DNA from: UBA7662 sp036787895
GTDB lineage: Bacteria > Bacteroidota > Bacteroidia > UBA7662
DNA: 64,000 nt
Direction: 5' to 3'
Assembly (NCBI GenBank): GCA_036787895.1
Contig: DAIQOK010000002.1
Coordinates: 1 to 64,000 of the forward strand
Below are positions 52,755-62,585 of this stretch, in pieces. The notes beneath the pieces were generated by a model. It was not told the DNA's origin and did no database searches. It was given only the letters and a program-made list of their open reading frames with translations. The first letter of the stretch is position 1; each line of letters begins with the position of its first letter. A program made the position numbers and the translations under genes.

Positions 52755-53969
52755 TTAGTTTAAGTCTGTTAAATAATTGTCTAGTATATAGCTGGCAATA
52801 GCCAATGAAGAAGTCGCGCCTGGTGAAGGTGCATTCAGCACATGCACCTGATTGCCTTCCCGTTCCACATTAAAATCCATAAGTAGTTTGCCGCTGGGAT
52901 CCATGGCTTGTGCCCTTACGCCCGCCGATCCTTTCACCAGCATACTGGCTTCAACTTCAGGAATCATAATTTTTGCTTTGGCAATAAAGGAGCTCATGAG
53001 CAAAGAAGAAGCAAATTCACCCATAGCAAAACTAAAATTTTTGCGTAGAAAATTCAAAAAGCCAACATAGGTGAGGCTTTCCACGGTATCCTTAAAATTA
53101 AAGTCTTTGTTGGTATAACCTTCCCGCTTAAAGGCTAAAACGGCATTGGGTCCTACTTCCCGTTCGCCCGAAACCATTCGCGTAAAATGAACTCCTAAAA
53201 ATGGATAATTCACATCCGGAACAGGATAAACCAAATGATTCACCATATGCTCAAACTCAGGTTTAAAACTGAGGTATTCTCCGCGAAAAGGGACAATTTT
53301 TAATGGTCCTTTTTTACCGGTATATTTTGAAAAAGTGCGGTCGGAATGTAAACCGGTGCAACTTACCAAACGATCAAAAGTATAGGTTCCTGTCTTGGTG
53401 GTTACCACCAATTCAGCTGTTTTGGTTTGCGTTATCTGCCAAACAGGCGCATTAAAATGAACCCGGCCACCACGTTCCTGTATCAGCTCCACCAATTTGC
53501 GCATTACAGCCTTATAGTCTACAATACCTTCTTCGGGTACCAATAAGGTAGATGTAGCGCTAACCATCGGCTCTCTGGCCTTGAGTTCGGCTTCATTTAA
53601 AAATTTCAATCCCTGCAAACCATTGGCTTCACCACGTTTAGCTAATCCACGTAAAGTTTCGTCCTGTTGTTTATTGGAAGCCACAACTACTTTACCGCAG
53701 ATTTCATGTTCAATAGCATGTTCCCGACAGAAATTTGTCATTTCCCTTATTCCTTCTACAGCCAATTTGGCTTTTAAGGAACCGGGTTGGTAATACAGGC
53801 CACAATGGAGTACACCACTATTCCGACCCGATTGGTGTTTACCGGGGCCGGCTTCTTTTTCGAACAAATCCAATTGAAGATGCGGGTGTTTAAGCAGCAA
53901 CTTATACGCCGTTGCCAAACCAATAATTCCCCCTCCAATGACCGCTATCCTTGTGTGGCTGTGGCTCAT
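52755..53969 (-). CDS. lhgO: L-2-hydroxyglutarate oxidase (LhgO)
   Basis: FAD-dependent oxidase of 404 residues that turns L-2-hydroxyglutarate into 2-oxoglutarate, usually passing electrons to quinone. The FAD motif is at the start (IAVIGGGIIGLATAYKLL), followed by GPGKHQSGRNSGVLHCGLYY, a hallmark of LhgO. I chose ATG at 53969 because it overlaps the upstream SDR gene stop by 4 bp. An lhgO inside a nucleotide-sugar block is unusual; it may recycle hydroxyglutarate formed by the WbpB reaction, which is an inference. Confidence 0.88.
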   Translation of the reverse strand: MSHSHTRIAVIGGGIIGLATAYKLLLKHPHLQLDLFEKEAGPGKHQSGRNSGVLHCGLYYQPGSLKAKLAVEGIREMTNFCREHAIEHEICGKVVVASNKQQDETLRGLAKRGEANGLQGLKFLNEAELKAREPMVSATSTLLVPEEGIVDYKAVMRKLVELIQERGGRVHFNAPVWQITQTKTAELVVTTKTGTYTFDRLVSCTGLHSDRTFSKYTGKKGPLKIVPFRGEYLSFKPEFEHMVNHLVYPVPDVNYPFLGVHFTRMVSGEREVGPNAVLAFKREGYTNKDFNFKDTVESLTYVGFLNFLRKNFSFAMGEFASSLLMSSFIAKAKIMIPEVEASMLVKGSAGVRAQAMDPSGKLLMDFNVEREGNQVHVLNAPSPGATSSLAIASYILDNYLTDLN

Positions 53970-54946
53970 GCTTTGTCGGTTCCAGTGGCAATTCTCCAAT
54001 CAATTAATTTCTGGAGACCTTCTCTGAGGCTATATTTATACAAAAAGCCCAATTCTTTTTCTGCTTTAACACGTGATCCAATCCGATTTTGAACCAATGC
54101 ACGAGCATCATCCGCCGAATAAGGCTTGTAAATAACTTTTAGATCTGATTTTTTCATTTCCAAAATCAAATCACATAATTCCTTGATTGATGTCTGTACT
54201 TCGGTACCTACATTATACATACCGAAATTGACGTCACTTTTGAGTGCATCTACATTACAACGTGCTACATCTTCCACGTAAATAAAATCATATGCCTGAC
54301 TGCCATCACCATTTATGACAGGTGGCTCATTGGCTTCAATTTTGTTTAACATGATAGGCACAACGCCTGTGTAGGCTGCAGTTTGATCCTGGTGTGGTCC
54401 ATAAACATTCATATATCTCAAACCAATTACCGGCAAGCCGTAGCGATCGTTAAAGGCCGTGGCCATCGCTTCACCGGCAATTTTGGATGCGCCGTAGAAG
54501 TTTTTATTGTTGAATGGATGACTTTCGGTCATTGGCAGCTCTACAGCATCACCATAAACTGAAGCAGATGACGACCAAACCAACTTTTTGATTTTATTTT
54601 TAACACAGGATTCAAGTATATTGAAAGTACCGGCAATATTTACTTCAAAAGCTGTTCTTGGATAATCCTTACAGTGGAGTAACCACATAGCAGCTAAGCT
54701 AATCACATAATCTTTGCCTTCCATAGCTGCATTCAGGATATCAATTTCACGGATATCACCACCTATTGGGAAAATGCTGCAACGTTTGTCTTTCAACTGT
54801 TCGGTGAGATAATCACGTTGACCTCTTGCAAAATTGTCATACACAACAACCTCTGCTACATCTTCCTTCAACAGTTCAGAGACTACAAAGCTACCGATAA
54901 AACCGGCGCCACCGATGACTAATATTTTTGAGCCTTTAATTTCCAT
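53966..54946 (-). CDS. NAD-dependent sugar epimerase/dehydratase (extended SDR)
   Basis: An extended SDR protein of 326 residues: VIGGAGFIGSFVV at the NAD site, SSSASVYGD and the YGASK active-site block (Tyr and Lys of the catalytic pair), and RYMNVYGPHQD. This is the GalE/RmlB-like group. The substrate is not evident; in this block it would act on a UDP sugar derivative. It overlaps lhgO by 4 bp and follows the second WbpB-like gene by 14 bp. Confidence 0.85.
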   Translation of the reverse strand: MEIKGSKILVIGGAGFIGSFVVSELLKEDVAEVVVYDNFARGQRDYLTEQLKDKRCSIFPIGGDIREIDILNAAMEGKDYVISLAAMWLLHCKDYPRTAFEVNIAGTFNILESCVKNKIKKLVWSSSASVYGDAVELPMTESHPFNNKNFYGASKIAGEAMATAFNDRYGLPVIGLRYMNVYGPHQDQTAAYTGVVPIMLNKIEANEPPVINGDGSQAYDFIYVEDVARCNVDALKSDVNFGMYNVGTEVQTSIKELCDLILEMKKSDLKVIYKPYSADDARALVQNRIGSRVKAEKELGFLYKYSLREGLQKLIDWRIATGTDKA

Positions 54947-54960
54947 TTTTTTGGTTTTAA

Positions 54961-55983
54961 TTATCCAATATTGCTGTATTTGTATATTCTCTCAATGATT
55001 TCCACCACTTTTAATCCCTCTAGTGCATTGGTCGTAATGGTAGCACGGTTATTAATTACATCTACGACATTGTCGATGACGTAATTGTGGTTCTGGGCCG
55101 ATCCTTTGTAAGCGCCGTAGTCGTTGCCGGGATTAGTTGGGGCCAATTCCGGCATTTCATAATCTTTTACATGACAATATTCTACCTTGTCCATATACTG
55201 ACCACCAATTTTTACGGCACCATTTTCAGCAATGATGGTCATGCTGCTTTCGAGATTTTTGTCCCAAACGGAGGTCGAAAAATTCAATACGCCGCTGCCA
55301 CCATTCAGGAAGTCGAAAGTAACGATGCCTGAATCTTCGAAATCGGTTGTATCGGCATGATTAAAATCATAAAACCGGCTTTTGATATTATGTATATCCC
55401 CGAACAACCAATAAAGGATATCAATGAAGTGAGAAAACTGGGTGAACAAAGTGCCGCCATCCAATTCTTTGTTGCCATGCCAACTGCCGACTTTGTAATA
55501 GCGGTTATCACGATTCCAGTAGCAATTGAGCTGAACCATAAATATTTTTCCCAAACGACCAGTTTCAACCATTTCTTTGGTCCAAACCGAAGGAGGGGAA
55601 AAGCGGTTTTGCATTACAGCAAAAACCTGGCGATGCACTTGTAGTGCCTTAAAAATGACCTTTTCAGCATCGGCTTTCGTAAGTGCCATGGGTTTTTCAA
55701 CCACGATATGTTTTCGGGCTTCAAGGGCTTTCAGCGCATGCTCGGCATGGAAACCATTGGGAGAAGCAATATTAACTACATCTATCTCAATGTCGGATGC
55801 CAGTAAATCATCTATACTATTGAAAAAAGGGACTTCAAATTGTGTTCCGTTTACTTGATCAGCTGGCAATACGTCCACTAAAGCAACAAGTTCAGCTTCA
55901 GGATTGCGTTTGATCATTTCAGCATGACGTTTACCGATGTGGCCACAGCCAATTACAGCAAATTTTACTTTATTTAGACCCAT
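54961..55983 (-). CDS. Gfo/Idh/MocA dehydrogenase, WbpB-like (copy 2)
   Basis: A 340-residue oxidoreductase close to copy 1 at 34,209-35,225: FAVIGCGHIGKRHAEM, SPNGFHAEHALKAL, EKP at 96-98 and GGTLFTQFSHFIDILYWLFG. WbpB removes hydride from C3 of UDP-GlcNAcA and its NADH is reoxidised by 2-oxoglutarate in the characterised members of this family, giving 2-hydroxyglutarate. It lies next to a WbpD-like acyltransferase, an epimerase and lhgO. It overlaps the upstream epimerase gene by 14 bp. Confidence 0.86.
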   Translation of the reverse strand: MGLNKVKFAVIGCGHIGKRHAEMIKRNPEAELVALVDVLPADQVNGTQFEVPFFNSIDDLLASDIEIDVVNIASPNGFHAEHALKALEARKHIVVEKPMALTKADAEKVIFKALQVHRQVFAVMQNRFSPPSVWTKEMVETGRLGKIFMVQLNCYWNRDNRYYKVGSWHGNKELDGGTLFTQFSHFIDILYWLFGDIHNIKSRFYDFNHADTTDFEDSGIVTFDFLNGGSGVLNFSTSVWDKNLESSMTIIAENGAVKIGGQYMDKVEYCHVKDYEMPELAPTNPGNDYGAYKGSAQNHNYVIDNVVDVINNRATITTNALEGLKVVEIIERIYKYSNIG

Positions 55984-56983
55984 AATAAGATTTGTACCAG
56001 TTTACAAATTTGAATATTCCCTCTTCCAATGAAGTTATTGGTTTGAAATTAATAAGTTCTGAAAGCGCAGTTACATCAGCATAGGTATTGTAAACATCGC
56101 CTGATTGCATGCCGACATGCTCCATAATTGCCTTTTTACCCAATGCTTGTTCGATGGTCCAGATAAAATCTTTAAGCTGAATCGGTTTTGAATTCCCAAT
56201 ATTTAAAATTCTATGATGATCAAATAATTCTATCTGATCAAATTTTGCAACCAAATGACCAATACTTGTTACTATATCTAACACATAGGTAAAATCTCTG
56301 GAGAGATTACCAGCATTAAAAACCTTAATGGATTTGTTCTCCAAAATATGCTTCACAAAACTAAAATAGGCCATATCTGGTCGCCCGTATGGTCCGTAAA
56401 CAGTGAAAAATCTAAGCCCTATTGCATTGATCCCAAATAAATGTGCATAGGTATGAGCAAATAACTCATTGCTTTTTTTGGTAGCAGCATAAAGCGAGAC
56501 AGGCGAATCGGTTCTATCGACTTCCCGAAATGGAACTTCACTTTTATTCCCATAAACGGAACTAGAAGAAGCATAGATGAGCCGTTTAATATCATGTTTT
56601 CTACACAATTCTATAATATTAAAAAATCCTTTAATATTAGATTGAATATAGGCTTCAGGATTTTCAAGGCTGTACCGAACACCGGCTTGCGCAGCCAAAT
56701 GAATTATAATTTCAGGTTTAAAATCAGAAACGACAGTGTTTGTAATTTCGTAATCAGCTATATCAGAACATTGGAATTCCAGTTTAGCGAAACGTACACT
56801 TTTAACAATTTTACCCTGGGTGTGGTTAGAGATACCGAGTTCAGCTAAACGGGCAAGTTTCAGCTTCGGATCATAATAATTATTTAAATTATCAATGCCC
56901 GTAATAGTATGCCCTTGCGATGCCAAAAATTCAGTGAGATGGTATCCAATGAATCCTGCCATTCCAGTAATTAGAATTCTCAT
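55970..56983 (-). CDS. UDP-glucuronate 4-epimerase-like SDR (CapI/LspL/TviC group)
   Basis: A 337-residue extended SDR: ILITGMAGFIGYHLTEFLA, then GIDNLNNYYDPKLKLARLA, which is typical of uronic acid 4-epimerases, SSSSVYGNK, YAATKKSNE (catalytic Tyr and Lys) and RFFTVYGPYGRPDMA. It would invert C4 of a UDP uronic acid, giving a galacto sugar from a gluco sugar. It overlaps WbpD-like gene 2 by 4 bp. UDP-GlcA versus UDP-GlcNAcA as substrate cannot be told. Confidence 0.87.
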   Translation of the reverse strand: MRILITGMAGFIGYHLTEFLASQGHTITGIDNLNNYYDPKLKLARLAELGISNHTQGKIVKSVRFAKLEFQCSDIADYEITNTVVSDFKPEIIIHLAAQAGVRYSLENPEAYIQSNIKGFFNIIELCRKHDIKRLIYASSSSVYGNKSEVPFREVDRTDSPVSLYAATKKSNELFAHTYAHLFGINAIGLRFFTVYGPYGRPDMAYFSFVKHILENKSIKVFNAGNLSRDFTYVLDIVTSIGHLVAKFDQIELFDHHRILNIGNSKPIQLKDFIWTIEQALGKKAIMEHVGMQSGDVYNTYADVTALSELINFKPITSLEEGIFKFVNWYKSYYGSK

Positions 56984-57564
56984 CCTACCGGAATTTTGTG
57001 AACCTGGTTGTTTTCCAAAACATACTTTTCACCACTTTCAGTGCAAATCGCTTCACCTTGGGTGTTAAAAATTAAACGATGACCATACTCACTCATCCAG
57101 CCTATCTGGCGTGCAGGATTACCGACAACAAGCGCATAGGCAGGAACTCTTTTGGTAACTACTGCACCAGCCCCGATAAATGCATAGCTCCCAATGTCAT
57201 GCCCGCAGACAATAGTAGCATTTGCGCCAATACTTGCTCCTTTACCAACATGAGTTTTAGAATACTCAGATTTTCGGTTAACCGCAGAACGTGGGTTGAT
57301 GACATTCGTGAATACACAGGATGGACCAAGAAATACATCGTCATCACAAATCACTCCGGTATATATACTGACGTTATTCTGAATTTTCACATTCTTGCCA
57401 AGTACGACTTCCGGTGAAATCACCACATTCTGTCCGATATTGCAGTTTTCGCCTATCACACAATTGGGCATAATATGACTAAAATGCCAGATTTTAGTCC
57501 CCTTGCCAATATTACTGCCTGCATCAACTACTGCTGTTTCGTGTGCAAAAAAGTAACTCTCCAT
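56980..57564 (-). CDS. UDP-amino-sugar N-acetyltransferase, WbpD-like (full length)
   Basis: A 194-residue left-handed beta helix. It begins YFFAHETAVVDAGSNIGKGT, then IWHFSHIMPNCVIGENCNIGQ; the catalytic region includes CVFTNVINPRSAVNRKSEY, a block conserved in WbpD, and the tail VVTKRVPAYALVVGNPARQ. WbpD acetylates the 3-amino group of UDP-GlcNAc3NA. It lies between a WbpA-type dehydrogenase (2 bp) and the uronate epimerase (4-bp overlap). Confidence 0.88.
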   Translation of the reverse strand: MESYFFAHETAVVDAGSNIGKGTKIWHFSHIMPNCVIGENCNIGQNVVISPEVVLGKNVKIQNNVSIYTGVICDDDVFLGPSCVFTNVINPRSAVNRKSEYSKTHVGKGASIGANATIVCGHDIGSYAFIGAGAVVTKRVPAYALVVGNPARQIGWMSEYGHRLIFNTQGEAICTESGEKYVLENNQVHKIPVG

Positions 57565-57566
57565 TA

Positions 57567-58865
57567 TTATAATCTTGCATCGACCAAATTGCGGTCAATA
57601 AATGCTTTGGTATCAAATATGACTGTGTTATTGTCTTTTAATGCACGGAAGTCAATGGAATGAAACTCATCGTGAGATACGGCCACAATCACAGCCTGAT
57701 ATCGTTTATCACCAAGTTTGGTCAATAAATCTATATTGTATTCGTGTTTTACCTCAGCTTTGTCAGCCCAAGGATCATATATGTCAACATTCAATCCAAA
57801 CTGCAACAATTCACTTCGAATGTCTACTACTTTAGTGTTACGTACATCAGGACAATTTTCTTTGAAAGTAATGCCTAAAATAAGGGCATTCGATCCTTTA
57901 ATGGTATGTCCCTTTTGAATCATAAGTTTTACCACTTTATTGGCTACAAACATGCCCATATTGTCGTTTACCCGGCGACCAGACAAAATAACGGCAGGAT
58001 GGTAACCCACTTCTTCGGCTTTGTGCGCCAAATAATAAGGATCTACACCAATACAGTGACCGCCCACAAGACCCGGCTTGTATTTCAGGAAATTCCATTT
58101 AGTACCGGCGGCTTCCAAAACATCGTTGGTGTCGATGCCAAGACGGTCAAAAATTAAAGCCAACTCATTGACGAAAGAGATATTGACGTCACGTTGGGCA
58201 TTTTCGATGGCCTTGGAAGCTTCGGCTACCCGCATATTAGCGGCTTTAAAAGTGCCGGCGGTTATGATGGATGCATATAAATTATCTACAAAATCGGCAA
58301 CTTCCGGGGTAGAACCCGAAGTCACTTTGCGGATTTTGGTCAAGGTATTCACCTTATCACCCGGATTGATACGTTCGGGGGAGTAACCGGCATAAAAATC
58401 CTCATTAAACTTCAAACCACTGAACTGCTCCAAAACCGGCACACAATCCTCTTCGGTACAACCCGGATAGGTGGTGCTTTCATAGATGACTATGTCGCCT
58501 TTCTTCAAAACGCCACCAATGGTTTTGCTGGCAGAAATTAACGGAGATAAATCCGGGCGTTTGTGGTCGTCGATAGGCGTAGGGACCGTTACGATATAAA
58601 CATTTGCAGCGGCTATTTCTTTGATATTGCTGGTTAGAAACAAGCCATTTTTAGCTTCCGCATTTTGTTTCAATACAGCATTTAATTCAGGAGCAGCTAC
58701 TTCAAGTGTATGGTCCTGACCTTCAGCCAACTCATTGATGCGTTTCTGATTAATATCAAAACCAATTGTTTGGTATTTTTTGGCGAATTCAACTGCAAGC
58801 GGCAGGCCCACATAGCCTAATCCAATGATCGCAATATTCGATTTTTCCAAGGGTATTTCTAACAT
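57567..58865 (-). CDS. wbpA: UDP-N-acetylglucosamine 6-dehydrogenase (WbpA/TviB type)
   Basis: A 432-residue nucleotide-sugar dehydrogenase that oxidises C6 of UDP-GlcNAc to the uronic acid. Landmarks: IAIIGLGYVGLPLAVEFAKK, the VPTPID motif, EASKAIENAQRDVNI and the catalytic Cys271 in GGHCIGVDPYYLA. The SKAIEN pattern is shared with UDP-GlcNAc/ManNAc dehydrogenases rather than UDP-glucose dehydrogenases. It follows the Wzz-like gene by 3 bp and feeds the WbpB/E/D steps of the locus. Confidence 0.92.
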   Translation of the reverse strand: MLEIPLEKSNIAIIGLGYVGLPLAVEFAKKYQTIGFDINQKRINELAEGQDHTLEVAAPELNAVLKQNAEAKNGLFLTSNIKEIAAANVYIVTVPTPIDDHKRPDLSPLISASKTIGGVLKKGDIVIYESTTYPGCTEEDCVPVLEQFSGLKFNEDFYAGYSPERINPGDKVNTLTKIRKVTSGSTPEVADFVDNLYASIITAGTFKAANMRVAEASKAIENAQRDVNISFVNELALIFDRLGIDTNDVLEAAGTKWNFLKYKPGLVGGHCIGVDPYYLAHKAEEVGYHPAVILSGRRVNDNMGMFVANKVVKLMIQKGHTIKGSNALILGITFKENCPDVRNTKVVDIRSELLQFGLNVDIYDPWADKAEVKHEYNIDLLTKLGDKRYQAVIVAVSHDEFHSIDFRALKDNNTVIFDTKAFIDRNLVDARL

Positions 58866-58868
58866 TTT

Positions 58869-59891
58869 CTAGATATTCAGATAGGTTTTAATAGCGTAAT
58901 ACGAAATCACCAAGGACGAAAAAAGAAAAGCAAAAATTACTGTATTCTTTGCAATTCCCCGTCCTTTCTTTTCGAGTGGCATTCGGGAAGCATCAATAAT
59001 TTGGAATACAGGTTCCTCCTGATTTAATGTATACTTCGTCAACTCCATATTCTTTACAAGTTCGGCATACAGATTACTCAAGAGCTGAACTTGCATTTCC
59101 TTTTTGACACGAGACACACGCGGTTGAGCTTGAAAAATGCCAATACTCTGGTCTGCTTCAGATGCCGCACCATACATAGCCCTGTTTAACTCAGAAGAAA
59201 CTGAATCAAGTCGCTGTTGTAGACCATCTAAATTACGTTTTGATTTTCCAGTTTTGATATCCAAATACATATTACTGGCTTTTTCCAGCAATTCTAAACT
59301 AAAATCATGAGCCCAGGCCTCATTATTTGAAACCACCTTTAGTTCATTAATCGTTGACTTTTTTTCTCCTCGTTCGATTTGAATAGTTTCCTTTAAATCT
59401 TTTACAATTGTGGAAAGTATGCTATCTGATTCTCGGGTAAATTCACTTCGTTGTCCTCGAAAACTTTCTAGGTGAATTTTTCCCTTCTCTACATCCTTCT
59501 TGTAGTAGCGCATCAAGTAGACATCAAGGAATATAGAGTCTTGAAAATTGGCAGCACTACTAAGCAAAGTTTCTTCGATTATTTTATTTGATTTAAGTAA
59601 AACAAGCATGTTCTCTGGTGAAAACAAAGTCGCATCACCGCCAATACCTCCAAACTGACTTACTAAAGAAGAAAGACCTGAATTCTGTCCTCCTTTTTCA
59701 ATAATGGCAAAAGTTACTTTTCCAGTGTAGGTAATTTGATTTAGGAAAAAAGCCTTTGATGCACCTAAAACAGCACCTAATATAAAGACACTTAAAATCA
59801 ACCACTTCCTACGATATAAGACTTTGGCAATAGCAATTCCTTTTATCCAAAGCTCGGCTATTCCCGGATCTTCCTTAAAATTATTGTTCAT
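58869..59891 (-). CDS. Wzz-like polysaccharide chain-length determinant
   Basis: A 340-residue inner-membrane protein with an N-terminal helix (KWLILSVFILGAVLGASKAFF) and a C-terminal helix (NTVIFAFLFSSLVISYYAI), joined by a mostly helical periplasmic domain of about 250 residues containing KSKRNLDGLQQRLDSVSSEL. No kinase domain is attached. This is the topology of Wzz co-polymerases. It is 9 bp downstream of the Wza-type gene. Confidence 0.88.
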   Translation of the reverse strand: MNNNFKEDPGIAELWIKGIAIAKVLYRRKWLILSVFILGAVLGASKAFFLNQITYTGKVTFAIIEKGGQNSGLSSLVSQFGGIGGDATLFSPENMLVLLKSNKIIEETLLSSAANFQDSIFLDVYLMRYYKKDVEKGKIHLESFRGQRSEFTRESDSILSTIVKDLKETIQIERGEKKSTINELKVVSNNEAWAHDFSLELLEKASNMYLDIKTGKSKRNLDGLQQRLDSVSSELNRAMYGAASEADQSIGIFQAQPRVSRVKKEMQVQLLSNLYAELVKNMELTKYTLNQEEPVFQIIDASRMPLEKKGRGIAKNTVIFAFLFSSLVISYYAIKTYLNI

Positions 59892-59900
59892 CTATAATTT

Positions 59901-62585
59901 TTAAAGTTGTCTAGCCAAAATAACTAATGTAAGAATAGTCGTGACAGATGTCAATGTCCGGGTATACAAGACATCTACATCAATTTTCTTTTTCTCAGTG
60001 GCTGGTTTTGGGACTTTGTATGTTAGTGAGACGATTGATCCAGGCTTTAAAGTGGGGTAATCACGAAATACACCTAAATGCCGTTTCGTACCTACTACAC
60101 TTCCATCTGGATATAAGACAGTAACACTGCTTCGGTCCGCATTTTCACCAAATCCACCTGCCAGATTACGCAAATACCATTTTGCTGATTTTTTGCCTCT
60201 ATAAGTAAAGTACCTTACTTGATTTTCGTTGGTATTACCAAGCACCACACCAGCATTAAACAAATCTGCTTCACGTGTGGCACGCAATCTTATACCAACA
60301 GTATTCTGCAGAATTGCTATTTCGATAACATCGCCGGGAAGTAAAATTGGGTCATGTTTTTCATTTCCTTCGTTTAGTATTGCTTTCCTAGGATTAAAGC
60401 CTATTTGCCCCTTATTTCCGGTCAATCGTATTATCACCGCATGTTCCACATCTGCTAATACATTAAGGCCTCCTGCTTTTTTCAAAAGTTGGCTGAAGTG
60501 AACACGATTTGGCTCTAGAGGATATGTACCAGGATAATAAACCTGTCCTGAAACTTGAACTGACCTATTTAAGTCAAATAATGGCAAATCTCTAACCACA
60601 ATTATATCGAAAGGAGCCAGTTTAAGTTTAGAATTTGAACCAACTAGTTGAAGGTTTGAATCTATTTCAACAGTTATTTTTTCATAACCCGTACCTTTCA
60701 GGTTGTTATATTTTAAACGGAATATATCAACTCTGTTTCTTGCCGAAGCTAATTTCAAGCCTCCAGCCATTAAAATCAAATCTGCAACTGTTAGCGTTTC
60801 ATTAAAAGTGAAAGTTGAAGGTTGGTTCACAGAACCGGTAATTTTTAAACTTTTTGCAAGCGAAAAAATAGTCTTATCGTATATATTTAGTTGATCTCCA
60901 GCCTTCAGTACAAATTCACTGTCGCGGTCAAGATTAACTTTTATATAACTTACCAAATCTGGATTTCTTAAATCTTGACGTTTAATATAGGCTAATTCGT
61001 CGGCCGTGGGCAAAACTCCTCCAGCTGCCAATAACACGCTTCCTAAAGTAAGTTTATCACCAAATTCTAATTTTCTTTCAAATGGCTGTCTAACAGCACC
61101 TACCACTGACAATGACCCTTGATTGGTAAACAATTCCTTTTCGTATACAGTGATTCTATCTCGAAAATCTAAAGTGAAACTATCTATTTCTGCTTCTGTT
61201 ATTTTAATCAATTTCACAGTACCATCTCGACCAATTCTTTCAATAATAATTGACTCAGTTAGTGCCTCAGGTTTTAATTGAGCCTTTACTAATATTTCTC
61301 TCAACTTAACCCCTTCGACTAATGCATACTTTCCCGGATAAAATACAGCACCTTCAATAGTACTATAGCTTTCAAGAATTTTTTTCGATTCTCTTACCCG
61401 AATAACATCTCCATCACGTAATTCTACCTTTATTTTACCACTCATCACATCACCCAATCTAAACTCCAAAAGTGAAGCAGAATCAGATTGAATACGTTCT
61501 ATTTGAATTTGTTCGCTGTATGTATTGAAATTAAGACCGCCAGCTAGATTAATGAGTTCTTTCAACCCTTCCTTTCCAGTCAATTCATATCGCATTGGTC
61601 TCTTAACTGCTCCTTCAACACTTACAATAAATCGAGCTACCGGAACAAATATTATGTCATTCTGTTGGATGTCCCAATCGTATGCAATACCAGGATTATT
61701 CATGAATTCATATACGTCTAATTTTCTTCTGTTCCTTCCTCTTATCAACTCAATCTGACGTACTGACCCTAATTCATTAGGTCCACCTGCTGCCATAAGC
61801 GCACCAAAAGCACTATTCAAGGCAGATAATGTGAAGGTGCCTCGTAGCTTGGTTTCGCCAAAAACATTAACTTGAACAGTTCTCGCAGTTTGAATTGAGA
61901 CTGAGAACTGATCGTTCTGGAATCGGTACGCCTGACCTAGTCTTTGTCTTAATAATCTACGAGCATCCGCTAGAGATACACCCTGTAAATAAATTTGAGC
62001 CATTCCTGTCGGCTGAACATAACCCTCATTATTAATTTCAAGTAACAAATCAGCTTGAGATACACCAAAAATTGTTACCCTAACCCGATCACCGGCACCC
62101 AGAATGTAAGTTTCAGGCGCTTTTGCTCCTTCTGTTGTTCTGAAAACTTCCAGACTCTGATCGGTAAAGATAGCATGCCCATAAATACTCGTTGGCTCTT
62201 CGGATTTTACAGCAACCTTAGCTGCGTTTTCGGCTGCAGCCTCTACCACCTTTTCGGAAACAGTACTAGCCTTTTCATCAACTACTGTTGGCCCGACATC
62301 AGGTGTTGCAACACCTCCTGCTTTTTTGATAGCCAAATCATCTAGTACCCTAGTAATTTCCGACTGTCGTGCGAGCAACAGTTCAGGCGTTACAGTTAAT
62401 GGGTCGATTCCAATTTCGGCAAGTGCTGCCGTTGCCTCGGCTTGAGACAATCCCCGTTTCGTCAATTCTGCTTGAATCAAACTGGCTGTTTGCGGTGGGG
62501 TTGTTTGCCCTACGAGTAACACAGGAATAAAGAGTGCGAAATGGAGACAACAAAAAAGGGCAAAAAGCTTACTTTTCATTTTCAT
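59901..62585 (-). CDS. SLBB-domain polysaccharide export outer-membrane protein (Wza type)
   Basis: An 894-residue exported protein: Sec signal (residues 1-27), a low-complexity linker, a poly-export domain (YILGAGDRVRVTIFGV near residue 155) and about six SLBB-type repeats with the pattern G-x-V-x-x-P-G or GAVxxP (for example VEGAVKRPM, VGAVRQPF, ITGSVNQPS, VSGQVYYPG). The C-terminus has a hydrophobic helix (VTTILTLVILARQL). Wza forms the secretion pore through the outer membrane. The signal lacks a lipobox Cys, unlike E. coli Wza. It overlaps rfbB by 17 bp. Confidence 0.9.
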   Translation of the reverse strand: MKMKSKLFALFCCLHFALFIPVLLVGQTTPPQTASLIQAELTKRGLSQAEATAALAEIGIDPLTVTPELLLARQSEITRVLDDLAIKKAGGVATPDVGPTVVDEKASTVSEKVVEAAAENAAKVAVKSEEPTSIYGHAIFTDQSLEVFRTTEGAKAPETYILGAGDRVRVTIFGVSQADLLLEINNEGYVQPTGMAQIYLQGVSLADARRLLRQRLGQAYRFQNDQFSVSIQTARTVQVNVFGETKLRGTFTLSALNSAFGALMAAGGPNELGSVRQIELIRGRNRRKLDVYEFMNNPGIAYDWDIQQNDIIFVPVARFIVSVEGAVKRPMRYELTGKEGLKELINLAGGLNFNTYSEQIQIERIQSDSASLLEFRLGDVMSGKIKVELRDGDVIRVRESKKILESYSTIEGAVFYPGKYALVEGVKLREILVKAQLKPEALTESIIIERIGRDGTVKLIKITEAEIDSFTLDFRDRITVYEKELFTNQGSLSVVGAVRQPFERKLEFGDKLTLGSVLLAAGGVLPTADELAYIKRQDLRNPDLVSYIKVNLDRDSEFVLKAGDQLNIYDKTIFSLAKSLKITGSVNQPSTFTFNETLTVADLILMAGGLKLASARNRVDIFRLKYNNLKGTGYEKITVEIDSNLQLVGSNSKLKLAPFDIIVVRDLPLFDLNRSVQVSGQVYYPGTYPLEPNRVHFSQLLKKAGGLNVLADVEHAVIIRLTGNKGQIGFNPRKAILNEGNEKHDPILLPGDVIEIAILQNTVGIRLRATREADLFNAGVVLGNTNENQVRYFTYRGKKSAKWYLRNLAGGFGENADRSSVTVLYPDGSVVGTKRHLGVFRDYPTLKPGSIVSLTYKVPKPATEKKKIDVDVLYTRTLTSVTTILTLVILARQL

